Translations under genes and position numbers: made by a program
Source: an uncultured Bacteroides sp.
GTDB taxonomy: Bacteria; Bacteroidota; Bacteroidia; Bacteroidales; Bacteroidaceae
Assembly: GCF_963678845.1 (NCBI RefSeq)
Contig: NZ_OY787468.1
Coordinates: 310,001-374,000 of the forward strand
Length of the DNA: 64,000 bases
Direction: 5' to 3'
Notes under the pieces: model-generated
The model's input: the letters and a program-made list of their open reading frames with translations, nothing else
Database searches by the model: none
Told to the model about the DNA's origin: nothing
Part shown: piece after piece, positions 51,484 to 61,221 of the stretch
Layout of the letters: the number at the start of each line of letters is the position of its first letter
How positions within the stretch are numbered: the stretch's first letter is position 1

Positions 51484-52884
51484 TTATTCGCAAAGCAATT
51501 CACACACTTCATCTTGAAATGCTCTTGCCTTTGCACTCTCCATTACGTTCTGGTTTATAATTGAAAAAGCGATAAGATGTCCGTTAGATGCATTAGCATA
51601 ACCGGCCAATGAGCTAACGCCTGTTACTGATCCAGTTTTGGCATGCACGTTTTTATACGTTTTACCTTGCTTCATCCGCCCACCGAGTGTACCATCAACG
51701 CCTGCAATGGGAAGAGCCGGATATAGCTCATTAAATATCTGCTTTTGTGAATAGGCATATTTCAGGTAAGCAACCAGAAGTTCCGGTGACACGTAATTAT
51801 ATAGAGAAACTCCGCAACCGTCCACAATATTATAATCTTTAGGATTAAATCCCAGTTCTGAGATAACCCGTTGGATAACTTTCACGCCCTCTTCACGGCT
51901 TAAGTGTTTCTTCCCGGATTCTTTAGAGGCAGTATTATAGAGAATTGCTTCTGCAGAAAGGTTATCACTATTCTTCATTGCCCGTTGCAATACCAGACTA
52001 AATGGATGGGAAAGACAAGCAAGGAAAACGGCGGATGAATCTTTAGGAAGTTCTCCATACATATAATCAGTAAACAGAATGCCTTTCTCCTTAGCCCTTT
52101 CTGTAAAGGTGTGCATAAAGAAATCGGCTGAATTTGCAACTGTGATCCGTTCACGCTTTGTTGTCTCTACATTCCCCGTTACCAGAATATCATTCTTATT
52201 ATTCATCCAGTCACGGGTAACATCAAGGCTTTTCACTCCCGTATTATTGCTGACAGTCTGGTTTTTCAGGTTGTAATAGGACGAAGCCGGTACACAAACA
52301 AGCTCTGCCTGCGAACCTTTCTTGCCCGGAGTTGCATATATTTCCACATATCCCTTCTGAAACATTAACGGAGAAATCTTTGGCTGAAAATAATAGGGCG
52401 CGTCATCCCATGACCAACCTGCACCCCAATAAAGCGAATCTGTCATTGAAACATCTGCAATTAGTTTTCCTGATACTTTTTTTATGCCCGACTGACAAAG
52501 CATCCTCACCAGTCCATTCATGCTGGGATCAATAAACTCAGAATCGAGCCCGCCTAGCACATACAGATCTCCATTTAAAGTTCCGTTTTGTATCTCACCA
52601 GTATGGTAAAGAGAGGTTGAGAAATGGTGGTGTGGACCAAGAACAGAGAGCCCGGTAATTACTGTTATAAGCTTTTGAACGGAAGCCGGACGATAGAGTT
52701 TAGTATTCTGATAAGTATAAAGCGGCTTATTATCCGTAAGATCGTACACGGAAATACCAACTTCAGACGTTTTCAGAATCTCCTCTTCCATAAGTTTGTC
52801 CAGCTTCTCCTTAATTCCCGGCTGAGCAACTAAAGTTATGGGACATAAAATGATAAAGAATAATATGGAAAAAGTTTGTTTCAT
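51484..52884 (-). CDS. dacB: D-alanyl-D-alanine carboxypeptidase/endopeptidase (PBP4, DacB family)
   Basis: This penicillin-binding protein trims or cuts peptidoglycan peptides in the periplasm. The 466-residue protein has a signal peptide (about 1-20) and all three active-site motifs: SVQK at 68-71, SDN (NSDNLSAEAIL) in the middle, and KTG (HAKTGSVTG) near the end. The long insert between the first two motifs is typical of the S13 family. It directly follows lpdA, sharing one base. Confidence 0.95.
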   Translation of the reverse strand: MKQTFSILFFIILCPITLVAQPGIKEKLDKLMEEEILKTSEVGISVYDLTDNKPLYTYQNTKLYRPASVQKLITVITGLSVLGPHHHFSTSLYHTGEIQNGTLNGDLYVLGGLDSEFIDPSMNGLVRMLCQSGIKKVSGKLIADVSMTDSLYWGAGWSWDDAPYYFQPKISPLMFQKGYVEIYATPGKKGSQAELVCVPASSYYNLKNQTVSNNTGVKSLDVTRDWMNNKNDILVTGNVETTKRERITVANSADFFMHTFTERAKEKGILFTDYMYGELPKDSSAVFLACLSHPFSLVLQRAMKNSDNLSAEAILYNTASKESGKKHLSREEGVKVIQRVISELGFNPKDYNIVDGCGVSLYNYVSPELLVAYLKYAYSQKQIFNELYPALPIAGVDGTLGGRMKQGKTYKNVHAKTGSVTGVSSLAGYANASNGHLIAFSIINQNVMESAKARAFQDEVCELLCE

Positions 52885-54227
52885 TATAAGGCCTCCCGAA
52901 ATATTTCACCTACCGTAGGATGAGGAAAAACAATACGCTTCCATTCCCCGGTTTTTAATCCCAGTTCCACAGCCATCACAGCAATGGTTATAATCTCTGA
53001 AGCCGGATTTCCATAGACATGAACACCAAGGATTGAATCGTCCTCGCCAACCAGCATCTTACATAAACCATTGACTCCTTCATTTTCGGCAACAAATCTT
53101 CCGGAAAAAGCCATTGGAAGTTTTATCGTTTTATAAGCAACTCCTTCCGAAAGCAGACTTTCTTCAGTCTGTCCCACTCCGGCTATTTCAGGATTGGTAT
53201 AAACCACACCCGGTATTGCTTTGTAACTCATTCTATCTTCATTGCCAAGAATATGATGAACAGCAACCTCGGCTTCACGAACGGCAGTATGTGCAAGAAG
53301 AGAAAAGCCTGTGAGATCGCCACACACATAAACTCCTTCGCGAGAAGATTGCATGTGTTCGTCTACTTTTATGCATCTGCGTTCTGTTCTCTCCAGAGAA
53401 AGATTTTCCAAACCGAAACCTTCGGTCACCGGTCGGCGACCAACGCTCATCAACAGCTTTTCGGCTACAAGAGTTCCACTGCCTTCACTGTTTTCAAATG
53501 AAATAACTGTTCCTTGCTCTGCATTTTCAAAAGCTGTGACTTTGGTACTCAACATAAACTTAATTCCTTTTTTGGCATAATCAGTTCTAAGTAATGCGGA
53601 GAGTTCCTTGTCCATTCCACCAAGTATCTCGTCGAGCATCTCAATAACTGTAACTTCTACTCCAAGGCTATTGAAGAAAGAAGCAAACTCCATTCCGATA
53701 ACTCCACCACCGATAACGACCAATGAGGAAGGAAGATCTTTGTTGGCTAATGCATCGCGATGAGTCCAGTAAGAGATATGATCTACACCCGGGATGGGAG
53801 GAACAAAAGTTTCGGAACCGGTACAAATAATCAGCTTATCGCATTCATAATTTTCACCGTTACATTGCACGGCATTCTTATTGACTATGGTGCCTTGCCC
53901 TGCTATTATGATAACATTATTACTTGTCAACTTAGACTTTACACCCAGCACAAGTTTACGCACCACTTTGGATTTACGGGCTATAATCTTTGGAAGATCA
54001 AAAGAAACCTCAGGAACCGTAACTGCATATTTTGAAGCATGGCGTGCATAATCATATACTTTTGCGGAATAAAGCAAAGTCTTGGTAGGAATACAACCTT
54101 CGTTCAGACATACTCCACCTAAGTTTTGCTTTTCAAAAAGAGCCACACTTAATCCAGCCTTTCCTGCAGCTTCGGCAGCCGTATATCCGGCAGGCCCTCC
54201 TCCTATAATAATTACATCATATTTCAT
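52884..54227 (-). CDS. lpdA: Dihydrolipoyl dehydrogenase
   Basis: This FAD-containing E3 enzyme reoxidises dihydrolipoamide in 2-oxoacid dehydrogenase or glycine-cleavage complexes. The 447-residue protein has the FAD motif IIGGGPAGYTAA, the redox cysteines Cys40 and Cys45 (GGVCLNEGCIPTK), the NAD motif VIGGGVIGMEFASFF, and the C-terminal FPHPTVGEIFREAL with the catalytic His. No E1, E2 or gcv gene is adjacent, so the partner complex is elsewhere. Confidence 0.95.
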   Translation of the reverse strand: MKYDVIIIGGGPAGYTAAEAAGKAGLSVALFEKQNLGGVCLNEGCIPTKTLLYSAKVYDYARHASKYAVTVPEVSFDLPKIIARKSKVVRKLVLGVKSKLTSNNVIIIAGQGTIVNKNAVQCNGENYECDKLIICTGSETFVPPIPGVDHISYWTHRDALANKDLPSSLVVIGGGVIGMEFASFFNSLGVEVTVIEMLDEILGGMDKELSALLRTDYAKKGIKFMLSTKVTAFENAEQGTVISFENSEGSGTLVAEKLLMSVGRRPVTEGFGLENLSLERTERRCIKVDEHMQSSREGVYVCGDLTGFSLLAHTAVREAEVAVHHILGNEDRMSYKAIPGVVYTNPEIAGVGQTEESLLSEGVAYKTIKLPMAFSGRFVAENEGVNGLCKMLVGEDDSILGVHVYGNPASEIITIAVMAVELGLKTGEWKRIVFPHPTVGEIFREAL

Positions 54228-54254
54228 AGCTTTGTCAATAAATAGGTTTATTCT

Positions 54255-54635
54255 TTATTCTTTCAATAACTCTAATAATTCCGTTTGCCTATCTGGAAGC
54301 AAAGAATAGTATCTGTTATCGTGTTTAATCAATATGAACTTTGTTACAGCTATCCCGGCAATCTTCAACATAAACATTTCGTCAATTAAAGCTATTTCGT
54401 CAATAGGAATAACTTTCTTTCTGGAAAACCTTCCCTTGGAAATAATAAGAGTGTGATCAGGAGTTACTGTATAAACCGTATAAATTATCTTATCAATCAT
54501 ATAAACCAGAAACAAAATATATAAGCCCCCGAAAATAAAGTTTCTACCCATAAAAATAACAACTAACATTGCCAGTAACAAAATGATATACAGATAATGA
54601 TACCAGACTATCCGTGCATGATATATTCTATTCAT
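54255..54635 (-). CDS. Small PH-domain-like membrane protein
   Basis: The 126-residue protein has two hydrophobic segments in the first 55 residues and a C-terminal part resembling bacterial PH domains: YTVTPDHTLIISKGRFSRKKVIPIDEIALIDE, then FILIKHDNRYYSLLPDRQTELLELL. The function is unknown. It precedes lpdA by 27 bases and may share its transcript. Confidence 0.75.
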   Translation of the reverse strand: MNRIYHARIVWYHYLYIILLLAMLVVIFMGRNFIFGGLYILFLVYMIDKIIYTVYTVTPDHTLIISKGRFSRKKVIPIDEIALIDEMFMLKIAGIAVTKFILIKHDNRYYSLLPDRQTELLELLKE

Positions 54636-54714
54636 ATTGTAAACTATTGAGGCCGCAATTTACTAAATTTATTAATTATTGAGCGGGAAAAGTACAATTA
54701 AAAAAGTTATTTTG

Positions 54715-54722
54715 TAGCTTTG
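54715..54722 (+). promoter_or_regulatory. Promoter -7 box for nadB
   Basis: TAGCTTTG matches TAnnTTTG, 23 bases before the nadB ATG. Confidence 0.6.
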
Positions 54723-54744
54723 TATTCTCTAAACATATACAGTT

Positions 54745-56316
54745 ATGATTAAGAAGTTTGATTTCTTAGTAATCGGTTCAGGTATTGCCGGTATGAGTTT
54801 TGCCCTTAAAGTGGCACACAAAGGTAAGGTCGCACTTGTTTGTAAGACCACATTGGAAGAAGCAAACACCTATTTTGCACAAGGAGGGGTTGCTTCCGTA
54901 ACAAACACACTAGTAGATAATTTCGAGAAACATATTGAAGACACAATGATTGCCGGCGATTGGATCAGCAATCGAGCGGCTGTTGAAAAAGTGGTTAGAG
55001 AGGCTCCGGCTCAGATAAAGGAACTGATTAGCTGGGGAGTGAACTTTGATAAAACTGAAAAGGGAGATTTTGATCTTCACCGTGAAGGCGGTCACTCTGA
55101 ATTCCGTATACTTCACCACAAAGACAACACAGGTGCAGAAATTCAGGATAGCCTTATTCAGGCTGTGCAACAACATCCCAACATTACGGTTTTCGAAAAT
55201 CATTTTGCTATTGAAATTCTTACGCAGCACCATTTGGGAGTAACGGTTACCCGCCAGACTCCAGACATTAAATGCTACGGAGCTTATATATTAGATCAAA
55301 AAACAGGTAAGGTAGATACATATCTGGCCAAAGTTACTTTAATGGCTACCGGCGGTGTAGGAGCTGTTTATCAAACTACAACCAATCCATTGGTGGCAAC
55401 CGGAGACGGTATTGCAATGGTTTACCGAGCAAAAGGAACGGTAAAAGAGATGGAGTTCATCCAATTCCACCCAACTGCTCTTTATCACCCGGGAGATCGC
55501 CCTTCATTCCTCATTACTGAAGCGATGAGAGGCTACGGAGGGGTACTTCGTACCATGGACGGAAAAGAGTTTATGCAGAAATATGACGAACGCCTGTCCC
55601 TTGCCCCGCGTGATATCGTGGCAAGAGCCATCGACAACGAGATGAAAAACCGTGGAGATGACCATGTTTATCTGGATGTTACTCATAAAGACCCGGAAGA
55701 AACCAAGAAACATTTCCCCAATATATACGAAAAGTGCCTCAGTCTGGGCATTGACATTACCAAAGATTATATTCCTGTTGCTCCGGCAGCTCACTACTTA
55801 TGTGGTGGTATCAAGGTAGATCTTGATGCTTGTTCATCAATTGACAGACTTTATGCCGTTGGAGAATGTTCATGCACTGGCTTACATGGTGGAAACCGTC
55901 TTGCATCAAACTCACTTATTGAAGCTGTTGTATATGCCGATGCCGCAGCAAAACACAGTCTGAACGTTATTGATCAGTATACCTATAATGAGGAAATTCC
56001 TGAATGGAACGACGAAGGAACCCGTTCACCGGAAGAGATGGTACTTATTACTCAAAGCGCCAAGGAAGTGGGCCAGATTATGAGCACCTATGTGGGTATT
56101 GTTCGTTCTGATCTCCGTTTGAAACGTGCATGGGACCGCCTTGATATTATTTATGAGGAGACTGAAAGCTTGTTCAAACGTTCAAAAGCATCAAAAGAAA
56201 TATGTGAGCTCAGAAACATGGTAAATACAGGTTATCTTATCATGCGACAGGCTATGGAACGCAAAGAGAGCCGTGGTTTGCATTACACCATAGATTATCC
56301 TCACGCAAAGAAATAA
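54745..56316 (+). CDS. nadB: L-aspartate oxidase NadB
   Basis: NadB oxidises aspartate to iminoaspartate, the first step of de novo NAD synthesis, and in anaerobes uses fumarate as acceptor. The 523-residue flavoprotein has the FAD motif LVIGSGIAGMSFALKV, the catalytic region REGGHSEFRILHHKD, FHPTALYHPGDRPSFLITEAMRG, and APAAHYLCGGIKVD. The Glu in MEFIQFHPTALY and overall length favour NadB over succinate dehydrogenase flavoprotein. nadA and nadC are not adjacent. Confidence 0.96.
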   Translation: MIKKFDFLVIGSGIAGMSFALKVAHKGKVALVCKTTLEEANTYFAQGGVASVTNTLVDNFEKHIEDTMIAGDWISNRAAVEKVVREAPAQIKELISWGVNFDKTEKGDFDLHREGGHSEFRILHHKDNTGAEIQDSLIQAVQQHPNITVFENHFAIEILTQHHLGVTVTRQTPDIKCYGAYILDQKTGKVDTYLAKVTLMATGGVGAVYQTTTNPLVATGDGIAMVYRAKGTVKEMEFIQFHPTALYHPGDRPSFLITEAMRGYGGVLRTMDGKEFMQKYDERLSLAPRDIVARAIDNEMKNRGDDHVYLDVTHKDPEETKKHFPNIYEKCLSLGIDITKDYIPVAPAAHYLCGGIKVDLDACSSIDRLYAVGECSCTGLHGGNRLASNSLIEAVVYADAAAKHSLNVIDQYTYNEEIPEWNDEGTRSPEEMVLITQSAKEVGQIMSTYVGIVRSDLRLKRAWDRLDIIYEETESLFKRSKASKEICELRNMVNTGYLIMRQAMERKESRGLHYTIDYPHAKK

Positions 56317-56434
56317 GTTTGCGGGGATAAACTGGATTTGTAAAAGCCTAAAGATGGATTATAAAAAGCAATAACCTTGCATTCTGAAAGATTGGAGGAA
56401 TTTTGCAAATAACCGGTGAATAATAAATAAATCC

Positions 56435-56464
56435 TTGTACAAAACAATTAATTGTTTTGTACAA
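56435..56464. repeat. Perfect 30-base palindrome between nadB and the glycosyltransferase gene
   Basis: The two 15-base arms meet at TTAA (56448-56451) without a loop and carry TTGTACAA-type ends. A third partial copy, TTTTGTACAAG, lies at 56477-56487. It may be an operator or may form an RNA hairpin acting as a weak nadB terminator. Confidence 0.8.
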
Positions 56465-56498
56465 AAGATTGTTTTCTTTTGTACAAGAATCTAATAAT

Positions 56499-57641
56499 AT
56501 GCCCCGGAACATTAACAAACGCGTCCTTATATCTGTGACAAACGACCTTATTACTGACCAAAGGGTTGGTAAAGTTTCGGCATCGTTGCAAAAGAACGGA
56601 TATGATGTACTCTTGATTGGCTGTATAAAAAAGGGCCACACTCCATTAAAAAGACCTTATCAGACCTACCGCTTTAACCTGTTTTTCAAAAAAAGATTTA
56701 TTTTTTATCTGGAGTATAACCTTCGCTTGCTGTTTGTACTGTTCTTTAAGCGCAAAAACATACTGCTTTGTAACGACACTGATGCCTTGCCAGCCAATTT
56801 CATAGTTAGTAAGCTGTGCAGAGTTCCCTTGATTTTCGATGCACACGAGCTCTTCCCCGAATTACCCGAACTGGTAAAACGTCCCCACATAAAGAAAATA
56901 TGGGAAAAGATTGAGGATATCATCTTCCCTCACCTGAAATATTCCTATACTGTTTGCGAATCCATAGCAGAACATTACAAGAAGAAATATGGGATTACAA
57001 TGGGTATTGTCCGCAACATTCCCAATAAAACAGATAACAACACTACGATAAATAACAATCAAAGGAAAGCGTTGAAAGCTCTGCCTTCGCTTGAAGGAAA
57101 AAAGTTACTGTTATACCAAGGAGCTGTGAACGTGGGGCGCGGTTTGGAATGGATAATCAATGCCATGCCCTATGTCAGCAATTGCGTGCTTTGCATCTGT
57201 GGAGACGGAGATTTATTAAAAAACATTCAGACTCTTGCTAAGGAAAAGCAACTGGAAGACAGAATTATTTTCACCGGAAGACTTCCTTTTGAGGAACTTA
57301 ATCAATATACTGCATTAGCCGATCTGGGATTTATTCTCCTGGAAAATATGGGATTAAGCTACTACTACTCTTTACCCAACCGAGTATTCGATTACATGAA
57401 GTACGGAGTGCCTGTTCTGGCATCAAACTTCCCCGAGATTGCACGTATAGTAGAGCCTTATCATACAGGCAAACTAATATCTCACTACGAACCTGAATAT
57501 CTGGCTAAGATAATTCTTGAAATGCTTACAGAATGGGAAGATAAATCTACTTATAAACAACGTTTAAATGAATTATCCAAAGAGTATTGCTGGGAAAACG
57601 AAGAACAAGTATTACTGGAAATTGTGAGAAGAGCAAAATAA
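56499..57641 (+). CDS. Glycosyltransferase, GT4 (GT-B fold)
   Basis: The 380-residue protein has the two-domain GT-B pattern: an N-terminal acceptor domain starting RVLISVTNDLITDQRVGKVS with FDAHELFPELPE, and a C-terminal nucleotide-sugar domain with LLYQGAVNVGRGLEWIINAM, FTGRLPFEELNQYTALADLGFILLE and YSLPNRVFDYMKYGVPVLAS. Such enzymes build cell-surface glycans; the sugar cannot be deduced. I chose ATG 56499; the frame opens 14 codons earlier within the TTGTACAA repeats. Confidence 0.9.
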   Translation: MPRNINKRVLISVTNDLITDQRVGKVSASLQKNGYDVLLIGCIKKGHTPLKRPYQTYRFNLFFKKRFIFYLEYNLRLLFVLFFKRKNILLCNDTDALPANFIVSKLCRVPLIFDAHELFPELPELVKRPHIKKIWEKIEDIIFPHLKYSYTVCESIAEHYKKKYGITMGIVRNIPNKTDNNTTINNNQRKALKALPSLEGKKLLLYQGAVNVGRGLEWIINAMPYVSNCVLCICGDGDLLKNIQTLAKEKQLEDRIIFTGRLPFEELNQYTALADLGFILLENMGLSYYYSLPNRVFDYMKYGVPVLASNFPEIARIVEPYHTGKLISHYEPEYLAKIILEMLTEWEDKSTYKQRLNELSKEYCWENEEQVLLEIVRRAK

Positions 57642-57734
57642 AAAAAGAAATATTGCTGTCCGGTAAAACTTTTTAGATCAAAAAAATAAAGGGATGAGTT
57701 CTGTACCCAACCCTTTATATAATCAAATTTTTAA

Positions 57735-58313
57735 TCAATAATTCTCTTTCTTTACTTCAAAATGAGCTTGGGGATGCAAACAAGCTGGACAAACTTCGGG
57801 AGCTTCCTTGCCAACATGGATATATCCACAATTACGACATTGCCATACCACTTCATCTTCTTTTGCAAAAACAGAAGCAGTCTCAATATTCTTTACGAAA
57901 GAACTATATCTTTCATCATGAGCTTTTTCAGCAACGGCAATGTTACGATACATGGCTGCAATTTCGTAGAAACCCTCTTTTTCGGCAATATCAGCAAATT
58001 CCGGATAAAGTGAAGACCATTCTTCATGTTCTCCAGCAGCTGCGGCTTGCAAGTTATCTATAGTTCTGCCTATTACTCCGGCAGGAAAGCTGGTGGTTAT
58101 TTCTACCATTCCTCCTTCCAGATACTTAAACATACGTTTAGCATGTTCCTTTTCCTGATCAGCTGTCTCGGTAAAGATCGCTGCAATCTGTTCAAATCCT
58201 TCTTTCTTTGCCGCACTTGCAAAATAAGTGTAGCGCATTCTTGCCTGAGATTCACCAGCAAAAGAATGCATTAAATTTTTCTCTGTTTGAGTTCCTTTAA
58301 TACTTTTAGTCAT
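57735..58313 (-). CDS. Rubrerythrin
   Basis: Rubrerythrin reduces hydrogen peroxide in anaerobes. The 192-residue protein has a ferritin-like four-helix domain with diiron ligands in ESQARMRYTYFASAAKKEGFEQ and ETADQEKEHAKRMFKYL, and a C-terminal rubredoxin-type domain (CRNCG and CPAC). I chose the ATG at 58311-58313 (MTKSIKGTQTE), the conserved start; the frame runs 21 residues further upstream. In a nitrogen-fixing anaerobe it could help shield oxygen-sensitive enzymes; that is inference. Confidence 0.96.
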   Translation of the reverse strand: MTKSIKGTQTEKNLMHSFAGESQARMRYTYFASAAKKEGFEQIAAIFTETADQEKEHAKRMFKYLEGGMVEITTSFPAGVIGRTIDNLQAAAAGEHEEWSSLYPEFADIAEKEGFYEIAAMYRNIAVAEKAHDERYSSFVKNIETASVFAKEDEVVWQCRNCGYIHVGKEAPEVCPACLHPQAHFEVKKENY

Positions 58314-58489
58314 AATATTATTATTAAAGATAATGAAACGATATTCAGAATTCTTAGTTAAAACACAAATATACATTTTTTGTTCGATAACTAAATTTTT
58401 CTATAATATAGAATGCTATTAAAAGTCAAATAAAAAGTTTACTCATTCAAAAATTATGTTTCATAACACCTCTATTCACATTTTTTATG

Positions 58490-58497
58490 TACTTTTG
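58490..58497 (+). promoter_or_regulatory. Promoter -7 box for sulP
   Basis: TACTTTTG matches TAnnTTTG; the leader to the ATG at 58557 would be about 53 bases. Confidence 0.55.
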
Positions 58498-58556
58498 CAA
58501 TCTCTTACTTAATTAGTTAACTATTTAGCGAAATTAACTATACATATCATATATAA

Positions 58557-60233
58557 ATGAAAACGTTTGAATTCAAACCAAAGCTTTATTCTTCTTTGAG
58601 AAACTACTCTAAGGAAACATTCCTTTCAGATTTGATGGCTGGAATTATTGTCGGCATCGTAGCACTCCCCTTAGCCATTGCTTTTGGTATTGCCTCTGGT
58701 GTTTCACCTGAAAAAGGTATTATCACAGCAATTATTGCCGGTTTTATAATTTCATTTTTAGGCGGAAGTAAAGTTCAGATTGGTGGACCTACCGGAGCTT
58801 TCATTGTTATTGTCTACGGAATTATCCAGCATTACGGAGAACAAGGACTGATTGTTGCTACCCTTATGGCTGGAGTATTGCTGATTGCTCTGGGAGTATT
58901 TAAATTAGGAACAATTATCAAGTACATTCCTTATCCCATCGTAGTAGGCTTTACCAGCGGTATTGCGGTGACTATTTTCACAACACAGATAAAAGATTTA
59001 TTTGGATTGAGTATGCACATTGTTCCCGCCGACTTTATTTCAAAGTGGATAGCATACTTCCAAAACTTTTCAACAGTTAGTTTATGGCCTACCGTTATAG
59101 GTTTACTAAGTATTCTTATAATAATCTATACACCAAAAATTTCTAAAAAGATTCCTGGTTCACTAGTTGCCATTATTCTGTTAACGGTTCTGGCTTATAT
59201 ATTGAGAACGTATGCCGGAATTACCTCAATTGAAACTATTGGAGATCGTTTTACTATAAATGCATCATTACCTAAAGCAGAAGTTCCGGCTATGTCATGG
59301 GAAGTAATGAAAGGACTTTTTCCAGCTGCAATGACTATTGCTATATTGGGTGCCATTGAATCATTACTCTCTGCCACTGTTGCTGATGGTGTAACTGGCG
59401 ATAAACATAACTCCAATCAGGAATTGATTGCTCAGGGTGCTGCCAATTTAATTACTCCTTTATTTGGAGGTATTCCTGCAACTGGAGCTATTGCCCGAAC
59501 AATGACAAATATCAATAACGGAGGAAAGAGTCCGGTAGCCGGTATAATTCACGCAGTGGTACTTTTTCTTATTTTAATTTGCTTAGGTCCTCTTACAAAA
59601 CATATTCCTATGGCTTGTCTTGCCGGGGTACTGGTTATAGTATCCTATAATATGAGTGAATGGAGAACCTTCCGGTCATTAATGAGATATCCAAAATCGG
59701 ATATTGCCGTATTATTAATCACTTTCTTCCTTACAGTTATATTCGACTTAACTGTTGCAATAGAAGTAGGTATTGTTATCGCCTGTCTTCTCTTTATGAG
59801 GCGTGTTGCAGAGACCACAAACTTATCTGTTATTACTGAAGAGATTGACCCAAATGCCGATATAGATATTGCAATAAATGAAGAACCACTTAAGATTCCT
59901 GAAGGAGTTGAGGTTTATGAAATTGAAGGTCCTTTTTTCTTTGGTATAGCCAATAAGTTTGAAGAACAAATGGTACAACTTGATGATCATCCTAAAATTC
60001 GTATTATCAGAATGCGTAAGGTTCCTTTTATTGATTCTACCGGCATTCATAATCTGACAAGCCTTTGCCGGATGTCGAAAAAATCAAATGTTCAGATCAT
60101 TCTTTCAGGTGTAAATGAGAAAGTACACGGGGTTCTTGAAAAATCAGGCTTTAATGATCTATTAGGAAAAGATAATATCTGCAGTCACATTAATATTGCT
60201 TTAGCACGGGCAGAAGAAATTATAAGTAAATAA
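58557..60233 (+). CDS. SulP-family anion transporter with STAS domain
   Basis: The 558-residue membrane transporter has about twelve to fourteen membrane segments, the SulP motif KVQIGGPTGAFIVIVYG, and PLFGGIPATGAIARTMTNINNGGKSPVAGI in the second repeat. A cytoplasmic STAS domain covers about residues 440-550 (PFIDSTGIHNLTSLC). Family members carry sulfate, bicarbonate or dicarboxylates; the substrate cannot be fixed from sequence. It stands alone with its own promoter and terminator. Confidence 0.94.
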   Translation: MKTFEFKPKLYSSLRNYSKETFLSDLMAGIIVGIVALPLAIAFGIASGVSPEKGIITAIIAGFIISFLGGSKVQIGGPTGAFIVIVYGIIQHYGEQGLIVATLMAGVLLIALGVFKLGTIIKYIPYPIVVGFTSGIAVTIFTTQIKDLFGLSMHIVPADFISKWIAYFQNFSTVSLWPTVIGLLSILIIIYTPKISKKIPGSLVAIILLTVLAYILRTYAGITSIETIGDRFTINASLPKAEVPAMSWEVMKGLFPAAMTIAILGAIESLLSATVADGVTGDKHNSNQELIAQGAANLITPLFGGIPATGAIARTMTNINNGGKSPVAGIIHAVVLFLILICLGPLTKHIPMACLAGVLVIVSYNMSEWRTFRSLMRYPKSDIAVLLITFFLTVIFDLTVAIEVGIVIACLLFMRRVAETTNLSVITEEIDPNADIDIAINEEPLKIPEGVEVYEIEGPFFFGIANKFEEQMVQLDDHPKIRIIRMRKVPFIDSTGIHNLTSLCRMSKKSNVQIILSGVNEKVHGVLEKSGFNDLLGKDNICSHINIALARAEEIISK

Positions 60234-60270
60234 TAACCGTACCTAAGCAAATATAACCCGATAGCTTACA

Positions 60271-60316
60271 TAAAGGTGTACAATAAATATATGTTTATTA
60301 TACACCTTTATAATTT
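60271..60316 (+). terminator. Terminator after sulP
   Basis: TAAAGGTGTA (60271-60280) pairs with TACACCTTTA (60301-60310), with additional AT pairing inside, followed by TAATTTTT. Confidence 0.8.
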
Positions 60317-60379
60317 TTACTCTGCTACTTTATTTAAAAAGCTCTAGTTTTATTCTTAAACTATTAAAGATATTTTAGC

Positions 60380-61156
60380 TTAGTATGAAGCAGTGGCAGA
60401 GATACCATTCGCCTCAATCATCTCAAGAATGCGGTTCAGTTCCTGATGCGTTGCCTTAAGAAGATGTTTATCTGGTGTATCGCGGTCAATCGTATAAATC
60501 ATCACTTGAGAAGGAGCTATTGACTTAACTGTTTCAAGCCAGGGAAGCACATATTCATCTCCTGTGTTATCAACACTTTCTCCATAGCAAGTTCCCTTCA
60601 TAAACATAGTCTGAATAATTACGTGCCCTTTAAATGCTTTCAGACGGTCTGTAATTTCATCTAACTTATAATTCCCCGCCGGACGGTCCACCATCTTAAT
60701 ATACTCTTCATTGACTGTATCCAGTTTTAATATGTTGTTATCAACCTTCATCAATGCATCAAATACCTTTGGGCGATTAATAAAAGTAGAATTACTAAGT
60801 ACGCTTACCTTGGCTTTCGGGAAATAATAATCACGCAATGCTATAGTATCATCAATAATTTCAGAAAAATGTGGATGAGCAGTAGGTTCACCATTTCCGG
60901 CAAAGGTAAGTACATCGGGTACCGGACCATTTATCTGCATATCTTTCAATTTATTTTCCAATTCGGTACGCACTTCTTCCCGGGTAGGTAACGACAAACC
61001 AGAACGATGCTCTGCATTTAATCCACATTCACAGTAAATGCAATCGAAAGAACAAACCTTCCCGTCGGAAGGTAAAAGATTAATTCCTAAAGAAACACCG
61101 AGACGGCGAGAATGAACAGGGCCAAAAATCGGTGAAGGAAAAAGAACAGTAGACAT
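60380..61156 (-). CDS. Radical SAM protein of unknown specificity
   Basis: The 258-residue protein has the radical SAM motif in CSFDCIYCECG (C-x3-C-x2-C) and the glycine-rich TFAGNGEPTAHPHF. It begins with FPSPIFGPVHSRRLGVSLGINLLP, which recurs in a family of uncharacterised radical SAM proteins in anaerobes. I chose the ATG at 61154-61156 (MSTVLFPSP); the frame opens nine codons earlier. The substrate is unknown. Confidence 0.9.
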   Translation of the reverse strand: MSTVLFPSPIFGPVHSRRLGVSLGINLLPSDGKVCSFDCIYCECGLNAEHRSGLSLPTREEVRTELENKLKDMQINGPVPDVLTFAGNGEPTAHPHFSEIIDDTIALRDYYFPKAKVSVLSNSTFINRPKVFDALMKVDNNILKLDTVNEEYIKMVDRPAGNYKLDEITDRLKAFKGHVIIQTMFMKGTCYGESVDNTGDEYVLPWLETVKSIAPSQVMIYTIDRDTPDKHLLKATHQELNRILEMIEANGISATASY

Positions 61157-61180
61157 GATATTTGTTTTTAAAAATTGCCA

Positions 61181-61188
61181 CAAATATA
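61181..61188 (-). promoter_or_regulatory. Promoter -7 box for the radical SAM gene
   Basis: On the minus strand this reads TATATTTG, matching TAnnTTTG, 25 bases before the chosen ATG. Confidence 0.55.
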
Positions 61189-61221
61189 ACAGTTACAGAT
61201 GGGAAACAGACTAATTTTTAT

